Shown: positions 8,343-16,179 of the stretch, piece after piece | Position numbering within the stretch: the first letter of the stretch is position 1 | Layout: each line of letters opens with the position of its first letter | NCBI GenBank assembly: GCA_016930015.1 | Contig: JAFGHR010000124.1 | Span: forward strand, 32,411-96,410 | Direction: 5' to 3' | DNA length: 64,000 bases | Origin: Anaerolineae bacterium | GTDB lineage: Bacteria > Chloroflexota > Anaerolineae > Aggregatilineales > Aggregatilineaceae | Translations under genes and position numbers: made by a program | Notes under the pieces: model-generated | What the model was told of the DNA's origin: nothing | Databases searched by the model: none | What the model saw: the letters and a program-made list of their open reading frames with translations, nothing else

Positions 8343-9701
8343 ATGCAAGCCACAACCCGACCGATGTCTCAAGACCTGCTGGTCGCCATCGAACACGCCC
8401 AGCGCGAAGCCGGACGCAGGCATGGTAACTATGTAGATGTAGAACACCTGCTGCTGGGACTGCTGCGGCACCGCAGCGGCGTCGCACAAGACATTTTTCG
8501 CCAGCATGATGTGAACACACAGGCCATGTACGATTCCATCGCTGACGCCGTTGGCATGGAACGCCCGGAACCGGCGCCGGTCAAAGGCTTCAGCCGGTGG
8601 GCCAAAGCCGCGTTTGATCGCGCCGCACAAGAAGCGGATACACTCAGCCAACGCACGCTGAACTCCGGGCACCTGCTGCTGGCGTTGATGGCCGAAAACG
8701 ACGGCGCTGTGCGGGACGTGATCGACAGCTCCGGCCTGACACCCGATCACGTGCGCACTTACCTGCGCGAACACGTCGATCACACGCCGGGCGTAGCCAC
8801 ATCGAATGTCATATCGATGCTGGCACAAAAACCGGCGGCGCCTCCCCAAACCCCAACCGGGCCGAAAACCAGGCCGGAAGTGGTGGTCGTGCCCTTCCGT
8901 CCCCGGCGAAAAACCCGCCGCACATCCAAACCCGGCGCACCGGCCACCGGCATCGACAACCGGCTGTGGATCGCTGCCGCGATCGGTCTGCTGATCGCGT
9001 ACATTCTGTTTGTGCTGCCGGGCGGCGCGGTGTTTACATTCGCCTTTGTGCTGATCGGGTGGGTGTTCTCGGTGACGCTGCACGAATTTTCGCACGCGCT
9101 GGTGGCCTACTGGGGCGGCGATTATACGGTCAAAGACAAAGGTTACCTGTCCTTTAACCCGCTGAAATACACACATCCCATGCTCAGCATCGGCCTGCCG
9201 CTGCTGTTCCTGGCGCTGGGCGGCATCGGCCTGCCCGGCGGCGCGGTGTACATCGAACGCCACCGCCTCAAAAACAAGTGGTGGGGCGCGGCGGTTTCGG
9301 CGGCAGGACCGGCGGCTAACCTGCTGCTGGTGCTGGTGCTGGCGGCCCCGTTTTACCTGGGCCTGGTGGACTTGCGCGAAGCCTGGGAACACCAGACGTT
9401 ATGGGGCGCGGTCGCGTTTTTGGCCATGCTCCAGGTGACGGCGGTGTTATTTAACCTGCTGCCGATCCCACCGCTGGACGGATTCGGCATTATCGAGCCG
9501 CTGCTGGACGAACGTACACGGTTTCAAGTGCGCCAGTTCGGCGCCTACGGGCTGTTGATCATTTTTATCATCCTGTGGACACCGCTGGGCAATGGCTTCT
9601 GGGATATGATCTTCGATATCTGCCGCAGCCTGGATATCCCCGGCTGGCTGATCGTGGCCGGTTGGGATAACTTTATGTTCTGGCGCGAATCACCCCAGTA
9701 A
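8343..9701 (+). CDS. Clp_N-domain/M50 site-2-like membrane protease fusion
   Basis: The 452-aa protein combines two modules seldom found together. Residues ~10-150 form a double Clp N-terminal repeat, as in ClpA/ClpC substrate-receptor domains (YVDVEHLLLGLLRHRSGVAQDI and LNSGHLLLALMAENDGAVRDVI). After a basic, Pro-rich linker (~160-200) comes a membrane metalloprotease of family M50: VTLHEFSHALVAYWGGD carries the HExxH zinc motif inside a membrane helix, and FNLLPIPPLDGFGI carries the second zinc-ligand motif (normally NPxxDG). Five or six hydrophobic segments are visible. It sits 8 nt after sufU and 25 nt before the Rieske gene, suggesting the same transcript. The Clp_N part may select substrates for intramembrane cleavage. 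That is inference. No AAA+ module is present. Confidence 0.82.
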   Translation: MQATTRPMSQDLLVAIEHAQREAGRRHGNYVDVEHLLLGLLRHRSGVAQDIFRQHDVNTQAMYDSIADAVGMERPEPAPVKGFSRWAKAAFDRAAQEADTLSQRTLNSGHLLLALMAENDGAVRDVIDSSGLTPDHVRTYLREHVDHTPGVATSNVISMLAQKPAAPPQTPTGPKTRPEVVVVPFRPRRKTRRTSKPGAPATGIDNRLWIAAAIGLLIAYILFVLPGGAVFTFAFVLIGWVFSVTLHEFSHALVAYWGGDYTVKDKGYLSFNPLKYTHPMLSIGLPLLFLALGGIGLPGGAVYIERHRLKNKWWGAAVSAAGPAANLLLVLVLAAPFYLGLVDLREAWEHQTLWGAVAFLAMLQVTAVLFNLLPIPPLDGFGIIEPLLDERTRFQVRQFGAYGLLIIFIILWTPLGNGFWDMIFDICRSLDIPGWLIVAGWDNFMFWRESPQ

Positions 9702-9726
9702 GGTCGTTAGATCAAAGGAAAAACAC

Positions 9727-10041
9727 ATGTCTCGATTCGTATCGATTGCCAAAACGTCCGAAATCCCGCCCGGCGAACGCGCGTTTTACGAAGTCGAGGG
9801 TATCTATATCGCCGTTTTTAACGTGGGCGGCACGTATTACGCTATCGAAGACGCATGCACACACGATGACGGCCCGCTGGCCGAAGGTGATCTGCACGGG
9901 TTCGAGCTCGAATGCCCGCGCCACGGGGCACGCTTCGATATCCGCACCGGGGACGCGCTCAGCATGCCCGCCGTGACACCTACCGGCGTTTTTCCCGTCA
10001 AGGTCGACGGTGACGATATCCTGATCGAACTGCCGGACTGA
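9727..10041 (+). CDS. Rieske-type [2Fe-2S] ferredoxin
   Basis: This 104-aa protein is a soluble Rieske ferredoxin of the BphF/NirD type. The cluster ligands are CTHDDGPL (Cys-x-His, ~43) and CPRHGARFD (Cys-x2-His, ~62), followed by the conserved PVKVDGDDILIEL end. AAAGGAAAAACAC precedes the ATG. Its place at the end of the suf genes is common for this small electron carrier or cluster protein. The redox partner is not identifiable in the window. A GT39-like gene starts 12 nt later. Confidence 0.9.
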   Translation: MSRFVSIAKTSEIPPGERAFYEVEGIYIAVFNVGGTYYAIEDACTHDDGPLAEGDLHGFELECPRHGARFDIRTGDALSMPAVTPTGVFPVKVDGDDILIELPD

Positions 10042-10053
10042 CCCTTATTATCG

Positions 10054-11718
10054 ATGTCTGCGTCCGGTCGCCGCAAGCGTTTTTGGCTGGTTCTGCTCGA
10101 ACTGAGTCTATTGATCCTGATCCTGCTGCTGGCCGCGTATGTGCGGGTGGCGAATCTGCGCAATAACCCCGGTTGGTACAGCGACGAAGGCACCCATCTC
10201 GACATCGCCCACCATATGCAGCACGGCGACACACAGTATTTCGCCATCACACAATCGATGCTGCTGTTTGGCAAACTGCCCGCGTACCCGTGGATCGTCT
10301 CGCGGCTGCTGCTGATCCTCGATCCGCATCCCGCCGACGATATCACCGTGCTCCGGCTGGTCAGCGCGGTTACCGGCGTGCTGGCGGTCGGCCTGCTGTA
10401 CGGATTCGTGCGCCGTGCCGCCCAACTTGATCCGCTGCTGGCGCTGCTGGCGGCGTTTTTCCTGGCGATCTATCCCAGCGCCGCCGCGTATAACCGCCTC
10501 GGATTCAGCTATAACATGCTGGCCCCGCTGGTGCTGATCGTGACCTGGGGCCTGTGGGAATATTTGAACGTCACACCGGGCGGCACGCCGATTACCGGCT
10601 CGATCACTGGCCCGATCACCGGGCGGTTGTGGCTGGCGCTGGTCGCGCTGGCGGCGGGCGTAGGAATGATCACCGACCTGCTGATGATCTATTGGCTGCC
10701 GCCGCTGGCCCTGGTGGTGCTGGCGCGGCGCTGGCGTGACCTGCTGTGGAGCCTGCCGCTGATCGCGGTGCCGCTGGTCCTGTACGCGGTTTGGATGTTG
10801 GGCACAGCGCCGGACGCGTTCGGCTTCGACCTGCGTTTTACGCTGGACCGGGCCGGGGTGATTTCGTTCTACACCCAGATCGCGGACCTGGTGCTGAATC
10901 CGCTGGACCTGATGCGGCTGGATTTCTGGTTCCTGGCGGCGGCGGTCGGCCTGTTTTTGCTGCGCCCGGAGCGGCTGCGCTGGCTGGTATTGGCGTGTTA
11001 CTGGCTGCCGATGTTCGCCTTGAACCGCACCGTAGACTTAAGCGCATTCGGGTTTTATTACCTGATCCCGTTTTTCCCGCTGGCGGCGCTGGGTATGGCG
11101 GCGCTGGTTTACCGGGGCACGCCTGCTGTGCTGGTAACCGTCTCCGGTGGGCTGCACGCGCTGTTTGACGGGTTCACAGCGTGGCCGCACACACCGGCCT
11201 GGGACTGGCTGCGCGACCGGCTGGTGGTGCTGGGCACGGGTGTATTTATCGTGCTGGTCATCGTCAGCCCGTTCATACATTACGTTTTCCAGGACATCCA
11301 CGACGCCCGGACCACGTTCGACACGCCGGTTGATAACGTGCTGCTCGACCCGTATGACGCCCGCCGCGCTGCCGATTTTGTGAATACCACCGCCGCGCCG
11401 GGAGACGTGATCATCGCGTCGCCGGGGCTGGGCTGGCTGCTGGATGGACAGGTCGCCGATTTTCAGATGGCGCTGGCGGCTGAAGGACGGGAAACCGAAC
11501 ACCTGCCCGCCGACCTCCCCGCCGGTCGTTTTGCTTTCGATCCACGCTACCGGGCCGCAAACCTGGCGGTGATCGATAACGTGTGGCAAAAATGGGCGGC
11601 CCGTGAAATGGACGATGTCGCGGCCATGATCGCCGACATCGAATCGAGCTGGACGCCCCTGTTCTGGGCAGGCGACATTATCGTGTATCGTAATCCCGCG
11701 CCGCTGGTGCGTGGGTAA
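10054..11718 (+). CDS. GT39/ArnT-like multi-pass membrane glycosyltransferase
   Basis: The 554-aa protein is a GT-C-fold membrane protein of the dolichyl-phosphate-mannose/ArnT (GT39, PMT_2) group, which transfer sugars from polyprenyl-phosphate donors on the outer face of the membrane. The first periplasmic loop has the acidic signature GWYSDEGTHLDI (~44), followed by about eleven hydrophobic segments and a C-terminal soluble part (~420-554). The donor and acceptor are unknown. It begins 12 nt after the Rieske gene, so it may be in the same transcript by position only. The downstream B3/4 gene starts 28 nt after its stop. Confidence 0.75.
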   Translation: MSASGRRKRFWLVLLELSLLILILLLAAYVRVANLRNNPGWYSDEGTHLDIAHHMQHGDTQYFAITQSMLLFGKLPAYPWIVSRLLLILDPHPADDITVLRLVSAVTGVLAVGLLYGFVRRAAQLDPLLALLAAFFLAIYPSAAAYNRLGFSYNMLAPLVLIVTWGLWEYLNVTPGGTPITGSITGPITGRLWLALVALAAGVGMITDLLMIYWLPPLALVVLARRWRDLLWSLPLIAVPLVLYAVWMLGTAPDAFGFDLRFTLDRAGVISFYTQIADLVLNPLDLMRLDFWFLAAAVGLFLLRPERLRWLVLACYWLPMFALNRTVDLSAFGFYYLIPFFPLAALGMAALVYRGTPAVLVTVSGGLHALFDGFTAWPHTPAWDWLRDRLVVLGTGVFIVLVIVSPFIHYVFQDIHDARTTFDTPVDNVLLDPYDARRAADFVNTTAAPGDVIIASPGLGWLLDGQVADFQMALAAEGRETEHLPADLPAGRFAFDPRYRAANLAVIDNVWQKWAAREMDDVAAMIADIESSWTPLFWAGDIIVYRNPAPLVRG

Positions 11719-11746
11719 CCGTCACTCACAGGAGGAGAGACACCCC

Positions 11747-12466
11747 ATGATCGTATTTCGTTATGACGACGCACTGATCGAAAAATACCCGGACATCATC
11801 GGGGGCGTGGCGCTGGCGCGCGGCCTGTCCAACGGCCCCACCCCGCCCGGACTCGCCGATGCTTTTCTCGCCGAACAGCAGTCCACGCTGGCCCGCATTG
11901 GGGATACGCCGCTGTCACAGCTTCCGAGTATAACCGCGTGGCGGCGGGCGTTTACGGCGTTCGGAGTCAGGCCCACGCAGTACCGCAGCGCGGTTGAAGC
12001 CCTGCTGCGCCGCCTGACGAAAAAAGGCGATATCCCCAACCTGAACACACTGGTCGATATCGGAAACCTGGTCAGCATCCGTTACGCAGTGCCGGTCGCC
12101 GTGTTTGACCTGCGCACGACAACCGGCGCGGTCACGGTCGGGCTGGCCGACGGCGGCGAACGATTCACGCCGCTGGGCGTGGACGAGGTCGAGCACCCCG
12201 AACCCGGCGAAGTGATTTTTGTGGACGAGGACCGGCTGGTCAGCGCGCGGCGGTGGTGCTGCCGTCAGAGCGCGCAAAGCGCCGCGAACGAGTCCACCAC
12301 TGACGTTTTGATCACGATTGAGGGGCTGCACGACACCGCCGCGCAAGATGTCCAGGCCGCTATGCACGATCTGCTGGACCTGCTCGCGCAGTACGGCGGC
12401 GGCACGATTCAGCAAACCGCGCTGCTATCCCGGTCGAATCCCGCGTTTGTGGTGGATGGGAGCTAA
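11747..12466 (+). CDS. Stand-alone B3/B4 tRNA-binding-domain protein
   Basis: The protein (239 aa) matches the B3/4 domain otherwise found in the beta subunit of phenylalanyl-tRNA synthetase, where it checks mischarged tRNA. Typical blocks are ITAWRRAFTAFGVRPTQYRSAVEALLRR (~62-90) and NTLVDIGNLVSIRYAVPVAVFDL (~99-122). The ATG at 11747 is chosen because AGGAGGAGAG precedes it. The 11711 start of the ORF track overlaps the previous gene. The usual aminoacyl-tRNA ligase parts are absent, so trans-editing of tRNA or amino-acid sensing is possible but unproven. Confidence 0.82.
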   Translation: MIVFRYDDALIEKYPDIIGGVALARGLSNGPTPPGLADAFLAEQQSTLARIGDTPLSQLPSITAWRRAFTAFGVRPTQYRSAVEALLRRLTKKGDIPNLNTLVDIGNLVSIRYAVPVAVFDLRTTTGAVTVGLADGGERFTPLGVDEVEHPEPGEVIFVDEDRLVSARRWCCRQSAQSAANESTTDVLITIEGLHDTAAQDVQAAMHDLLDLLAQYGGGTIQQTALLSRSNPAFVVDGS

Positions 12467-12515
12467 CACGGGCGGATCACTGGATAACGCTGCTCAAGAA
12501 AGAGAGAATAGGCGC

Positions 12516-12881
12516 GTGGTCATCAACCAGGGTGACATATACTGGGTACCGCTGGAAGATGCGAGTGGGTCGGAATCCGGCATCACCCATCCTCATGTCG
12601 TCGTTCAAGATAATGTCTTCAACCACAGCCGTATCCATACGGTAGTTGTTTGTGCATTGACATCGAATATACGGCGGGCAGCCTTACCTGGGAACGTATT
12701 ACTCGACGCAGGTGAAGGTAATCTACCCAGGCAAAGTGTTGTGGAAGTGTCGAAAGTATCTACAGTCGATAAAACACAGTTAGGGGAATACATCGGGTCA
12801 CTCACCGAGCAGCGTATAAATCAGATATTGGCCGGTATGCGGTTTTTGCAGTTATCCTTTTTTGCAGACGATCAGATTTGA
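12516..12881 (+). CDS. MazF/PemK-family toxin, no antitoxin seen
   Basis: The 121-aa product resembles MazF/PemK endoribonuclease toxins: INQGDIYWVPLEDASGSESG at the start, HPHVVVQDNVFNHSRIHTVVVCALTS in the middle, and RQSVVEVSKVSTVDKTQLGE with RINQILAGMRFL at the end. The GTG at 12516 is chosen because AGAGAGAATAG precedes it and it starts the conserved beta-strand. The track's 12318 start overlaps the upstream gene. Family members cut single-stranded mRNA at short motifs. No antitoxin-like ORF lies upstream (B3/4 gene) or downstream (convergent kinase). The partner may be encoded elsewhere, or the gene may have been domesticated. Confidence 0.82.
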   Translation: MVINQGDIYWVPLEDASGSESGITHPHVVVQDNVFNHSRIHTVVVCALTSNIRRAALPGNVLLDAGEGNLPRQSVVEVSKVSTVDKTQLGEYIGSLTEQRINQILAGMRFLQLSFFADDQI

Positions 12882-12899
12882 TCTGGCATATCTCAGGTT

Positions 12900-13808
12900 T
12901 TATGTCGCCACTTCAGCGTACAGCGCGCTGAGCGCCGCTTCGTTTAGAAAACCATCGGCGGCACCGGCCACACCGATCTTGTACGAGGCAAACACGATCG
13001 CTTTTTTGATCGCCAGGTAGGGGCTGCCGGACGCGTGATATACGTGCACAAAACACGAGAACAGCGCGTCCCCGGCGCCGATGGTGTTGACGACCGGGCG
13101 CGTGTGGACCGCCGGAATCCGTTCGACAAAATGATCATCGCGCACGCCGAGCAGCGCACCATGTGCGCCCAGCCCGATCACGACGACCGGCGCGTTGTAG
13201 CGGTCCCATACGCGCCGCAGCCAGTCTTCCGGCGAACACGGCAGGTGCTCGTCACTCATGAACAGGATGTCCGCCGCCGCCAAAAAATCGCGGTCGTAGT
13301 CGGAATCCAGGTCAGCGATCGCGTGTACGTCAGTGGCGACCGGCACACCGCGCGCCCGCATCCGGTCCAGAAATGGGCGCGAGAAATTGATGTTACATAA
13401 GACAGCCAGCGAGCAGTTCTCAGCGGCACGTTCAAATACGTCAGCCGGATAGGGCGTTTCCTGGATCGCCTTCAAATCCACGTTGATCGCGCGCCGCCCA
13501 CCGGGATCATACAGGATCACCGACTGCGGCGTCTGGTCGAGTTCATGTAACACGGTGTCGCCGGGAATCCGGTCGGCGGCAAGCTGTGCGACTACGCCGT
13601 TTGCCGCCAGGTCATGGCCGATCAATGAACAGAACGCGACTTCATCGCCCAGCGTGACCAGCGCTTTCGCCACGTTGTACCCTACCCCGGATACCGTGCT
13701 GTTCACGCCAAAAAACGGGTAGCGCACCGGCTGGTAGGGGATCGGGAAGCCGTCCACTTTAACTGTCGTTTCAATGTTGATCAGGCCCGACACGACGATG
13801 TTACTCAT
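12900..13808 (-). CDS. PfkB-family carbohydrate kinase
   Basis: The 302-aa protein is a ribokinase/PfkB-type sugar or nucleoside kinase. It has the N-terminal glycine region GVNSTVSGVGYNVAKALVTLG (~34) and the C-terminal anion-hole/catalytic motif NTIGAGDALFSCF (~243), in which Asp is the catalytic base. TTGTACC-type spacing aside, GGAGGGAAC precedes the ATG at 13808, supporting the start. The substrate cannot be assigned. It converges on the MazF gene with an 18-nt gap and lies downstream of the TauE-like permease, from which a terminator separates it. Confidence 0.88.
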   Translation of the reverse strand: MSNIVVSGLINIETTVKVDGFPIPYQPVRYPFFGVNSTVSGVGYNVAKALVTLGDEVAFCSLIGHDLAANGVVAQLAADRIPGDTVLHELDQTPQSVILYDPGGRRAINVDLKAIQETPYPADVFERAAENCSLAVLCNINFSRPFLDRMRARGVPVATDVHAIADLDSDYDRDFLAAADILFMSDEHLPCSPEDWLRRVWDRYNAPVVVIGLGAHGALLGVRDDHFVERIPAVHTRPVVNTIGAGDALFSCFVHVYHASGSPYLAIKKAIVFASYKIGVAGAADGFLNEAALSALYAEVAT

Positions 13809-13838
13809 TGTTCCCTCCGACCCCGGCAGACCCCGTAC

Positions 13839-13867
13839 AAAAAACGCCGGGCGGATTGGCCCAGCGG
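13839..13867 (-). terminator. Intrinsic terminator after the TauE/SafE gene
   Basis: On the minus strand GCTGGGC pairs with GCCCGGC around CAATCC, followed by GTTTTTTG. Confidence 0.7.
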
Positions 13868-13915
13868 TCTACTATGAGATGATGCAGTTGGAAAACAAAC
13901 CGGCAGCGGCAGCGC

Positions 13916-14797
13916 TCAGATGGTCAGCAGCACCGTCCGCACGCTGAGTAAAACAATCAAACACCCAACAATGATCATTAAGGCACGTGGCGGCAGGTAT
14001 TTACACACATAAGCCGCCATCGGCGCCGCCAATACGCCGCCCAAAATCAGTCCGGTGATCACCTTGCCATAATCGAACAGGTTGAATGCCAGCACGAATG
14101 TCAGCGTTTCGGACAGCGTGACGAAGAATTCTGTGAGATTCACCGAGCCAATGGTGTAACGCGGGTGGTTACCCCTGGCGATCAGGGTGCTGGTGACGAT
14201 CGGCCCCCAGCCGCCGCCGCCGATCGCGTCGAAGAACCCGCCGATGATGCCGAGTGGGAACAGGTGAGATACGACCTGCTGCGCGGTAGGGGACTGCCGG
14301 AACGCTTTCCATAAAATGCGGATCCCCATCAGCGCCAGGTACACGGCCACCAGCGGCTTGATCTTGTCGCCTGGCAGTTGGCTGAGCACATAGGCACCCA
14401 ACACCCCGCCCAGCATACCCGGAATCAGCAGGCGCCTGAACAGGGACTTGTCCACGTTCCCCAGCCGCAGATGCGACAGGCCGGATACCAATGTCGTGAA
14501 CACTTGCGCCGTGTGAACGCTGGCGCTGGCAACGGCTGGCGATACACCGGAGCTCAGCAAGAACGTCGTCGAGCTTACGCCATAGGCCATCCCCAACGAG
14601 CCATCGATGATCTGGGCCAGGAACCCGACGATCACAAACGTGAGTACGCTGTCTTTAAACCGATCGGCTGGCAGCGCGAAACTGAGAACGACCGATACGG
14701 CTGCCGTCAGGCCGATCACGCCCACCAGCAGCCAGCGCACGTGCAGCAGACGCCACCGCCCAAGTGATGTACGCAGTCTTGCTTCCAATGTGGTCAA
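13916..14797 (-). CDS. TauE/SafE-family anion permease
   Basis: The protein is a membrane permease of the TauE/SafE (DUF81) family, which exports sulfite, sulfoacetate or related organic anions. Eight hydrophobic segments are visible. The paired repeats GFLAQIIDGSLGMAYGVSSTTFLLSSG and GIIGGFFDAIGGGGWGPIVTSTLIARG are the family hallmarks. I prefer a TTG start at 14797 because GGAGGAG lies 6 nt upstream, giving 293 aa, a normal length. An ATG at 14914 (332 aa, with GGGGGG upstream) would add a 39-residue N-terminus of unusual composition. A sulfur-related job would fit the nearby suf genes, but that is inference. Confidence 0.85.
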   Translation of the reverse strand: MTTLEARLRTSLGRWRLLHVRWLLVGVIGLTAAVSVVLSFALPADRFKDSVLTFVIVGFLAQIIDGSLGMAYGVSSTTFLLSSGVSPAVASASVHTAQVFTTLVSGLSHLRLGNVDKSLFRRLLIPGMLGGVLGAYVLSQLPGDKIKPLVAVYLALMGIRILWKAFRQSPTAQQVVSHLFPLGIIGGFFDAIGGGGWGPIVTSTLIARGNHPRYTIGSVNLTEFFVTLSETLTFVLAFNLFDYGKVITGLILGGVLAAPMAAYVCKYLPPRALMIIVGCLIVLLSVRTVLLTI

Positions 14798-14990
14798 ATC
14801 GGTCTCCTCCGAAAAAAAGGTGGCCTGGTGAAGCACACTGCAACCTGACAGATGGCGCACCTCACGCCCCGATGGTATATAGTTACTATACTCCGCATTC
14901 GCGCTTACCACCATAGTCCACCCCCCTGTAAGGTGATAAAAAATAATTAAAAAGGTGTATTGTTTTGATACAACTGCCGTCGAGTCACCA
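14798..14990 (-). other. Leader of the TauE/SafE gene
   Basis: Non-coding if the TTG start is right. It contains a GTATAGTAACTATATAC-like palindrome and a GC-rich stretch with pairing potential (GGCG.CGCC) before the GGAGGAG. I could not match it to a known riboswitch class. Confidence 0.35.
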
Positions 14991-15130
14991 GCCAGCCGTG
15001 TTTGCCGCCAAACGCTGCACCCCACGCGGCGAACTGGCAGACTCAGGTTGTGTCCCCACGAAAACGGGCCGGAGTAGATTGTCGTGCAGGAGAAACTTGT
15101 GGCAAAATAATACTTAGAATAATCATCCGA

Positions 15131-16084
15131 ATGATCCAGACTAACAAAAAAGGAAAAAATGCCGTGTTTGGACGTGATCGATTAAATCAAACCGAACAAT
15201 ACCTTGCATACCTTATTGGTTTTGGAATCGCACTGTCGATCCTGGCAGTGCTGCTGGCCAGCCTGGGCATTGTTGACAATACAGATTACACCATTAGCTT
15301 GCTGCTCGTTGGGCTGGCAATCGTCATTTTGGGGGTTGGGGCCTGGCTGATCTTACAGCGCCCGTGGGAAAAAGCCGACGATATCAGCAAACCCGCCGAT
15401 GCCGTCCCCCAACCGCCTGCCGCCGCCCCGAAAGCGGAAAAAGCCGCCGCGCCCATTGTGAAAGCCGCTGCCGAGGCTGCTCCTGTCGCTGCTGAAGTCC
15501 CCGCCGCTGCACCTGTTGTGAAAGCCGCTGTCGAAGCTGTTCCCGCCGCTGCTGAAGTCCCCGCCGCTGCACCTGTTGTGAAAGCCGCTGCCGCTCAAGA
15601 TGACCTGACGCTGATCGAAGGCATCGGGCCCAAAACCGCCGCCGCGCTGAATGCAGCGGGAATCACCTCTTATGCCCAGATCGCGGAACTGACTCCCGAA
15701 GCCCTGGTAGAAACCGCCCAGGCGCAGGGTGCACGCGTCAGCAAAGCCGATACCTGGCCGGAACAAGCCCGGCTGGCGATGGGCGGCGAAGTGTCCGCAC
15801 TGGTTGACAAAAAAGCCCGCATCAAAGGCGGCGAACAGCATGACGACTTGACTCAAATCGAAGGCATTGGGCCCAAAACACAGAGTGTGCTGCATGCAGC
15901 CGGTATCCATACGTTTCAGGCTCTGGCCGACGCCACACCGGAATCCCTGCGCGAAACATTAACTGCCGCCGGGCTCAAGTCCATGGCGCCGGATACGTGG
16001 CCGGAACAAGCCGGGTATATCGTGCGCGGTGATCTGGCCGGGCTGCAAACACTTCAAGACAGTATGAAAGGTGGGCGCCGCTAA
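15131..16084 (+). CDS. Membrane protein with two helix-hairpin-helix modules
   Basis: Order of parts (317 aa from the ATG at 15131): short basic N-terminus, two membrane helices (YLAYLIGFGIALSILAVLLAS and ISLLLVGLAIVILGVGAWLI, ~20-75), an Ala/Pro/Glu/Val-rich linker with an exact 20-residue repeat (~95-155), then two copies of a helix-hairpin-helix unit beginning DDLTLIEGIGPKTAAALNAAG and DDLTQIEGIGPKTQSVLHAAG, each ending in DTWPEQA. Such GIGPK units bind DNA non-specifically in other proteins, so the protein may tether nucleic acid to the membrane. No family function is known to me. AAAGGAAAAA before a GTG at 15163 is an alternative start. The ORF-track start at 15002 lacks support. Confidence 0.7.
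   Translation: MIQTNKKGKNAVFGRDRLNQTEQYLAYLIGFGIALSILAVLLASLGIVDNTDYTISLLLVGLAIVILGVGAWLILQRPWEKADDISKPADAVPQPPAAAPKAEKAAAPIVKAAAEAAPVAAEVPAAAPVVKAAVEAVPAAAEVPAAAPVVKAAAAQDDLTLIEGIGPKTAAALNAAGITSYAQIAELTPEALVETAQAQGARVSKADTWPEQARLAMGGEVSALVDKKARIKGGEQHDDLTQIEGIGPKTQSVLHAAGIHTFQALADATPESLRETLTAAGLKSMAPDTWPEQAGYIVRGDLAGLQTLQDSMKGGRR
15458..15592 (+). repeat. 60-bp in-frame tandem repeat
   Basis: Two full 60-bp units (GTGAAAGCCGCTG...) plus 15 bp of a third encode VKAA.EA.P.AAEVPAAAPV in the linker of the helix-hairpin-helix protein. The later part of each unit is identical at DNA level, so the duplication is recent. Confidence 0.85.
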
Positions 16085-16119
16085 CCCCGGCGCTTGAAGA
16101 ACCAGCGGCGCAAGAAAAC

Positions 16120-16144
16120 AAGCGGCGCATAGGTGTGCGCCGCT
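16120..16144 (-). terminator. Terminator between convergent genes
   Basis: AAGCGGCGCA pairs perfectly with TGCGCCGCTT around a 5-6 nt loop. On the minus strand it is followed by GTTTTCTT, so it mainly serves the glycosyltransferase gene at 16180. It can also act on the plus strand. Confidence 0.7.
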
Positions 16145-16179
16145 TGTGCCCGTTCGGGCAGTCACAGAAAACAATCAGG

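Noticed and set aside
14800-14960. SAM-type riboswitch ahead of the TauE/SafE gene
   Set aside because: A structured leader is possible, but none of the core motifs of SAM riboswitch classes could be recognised.
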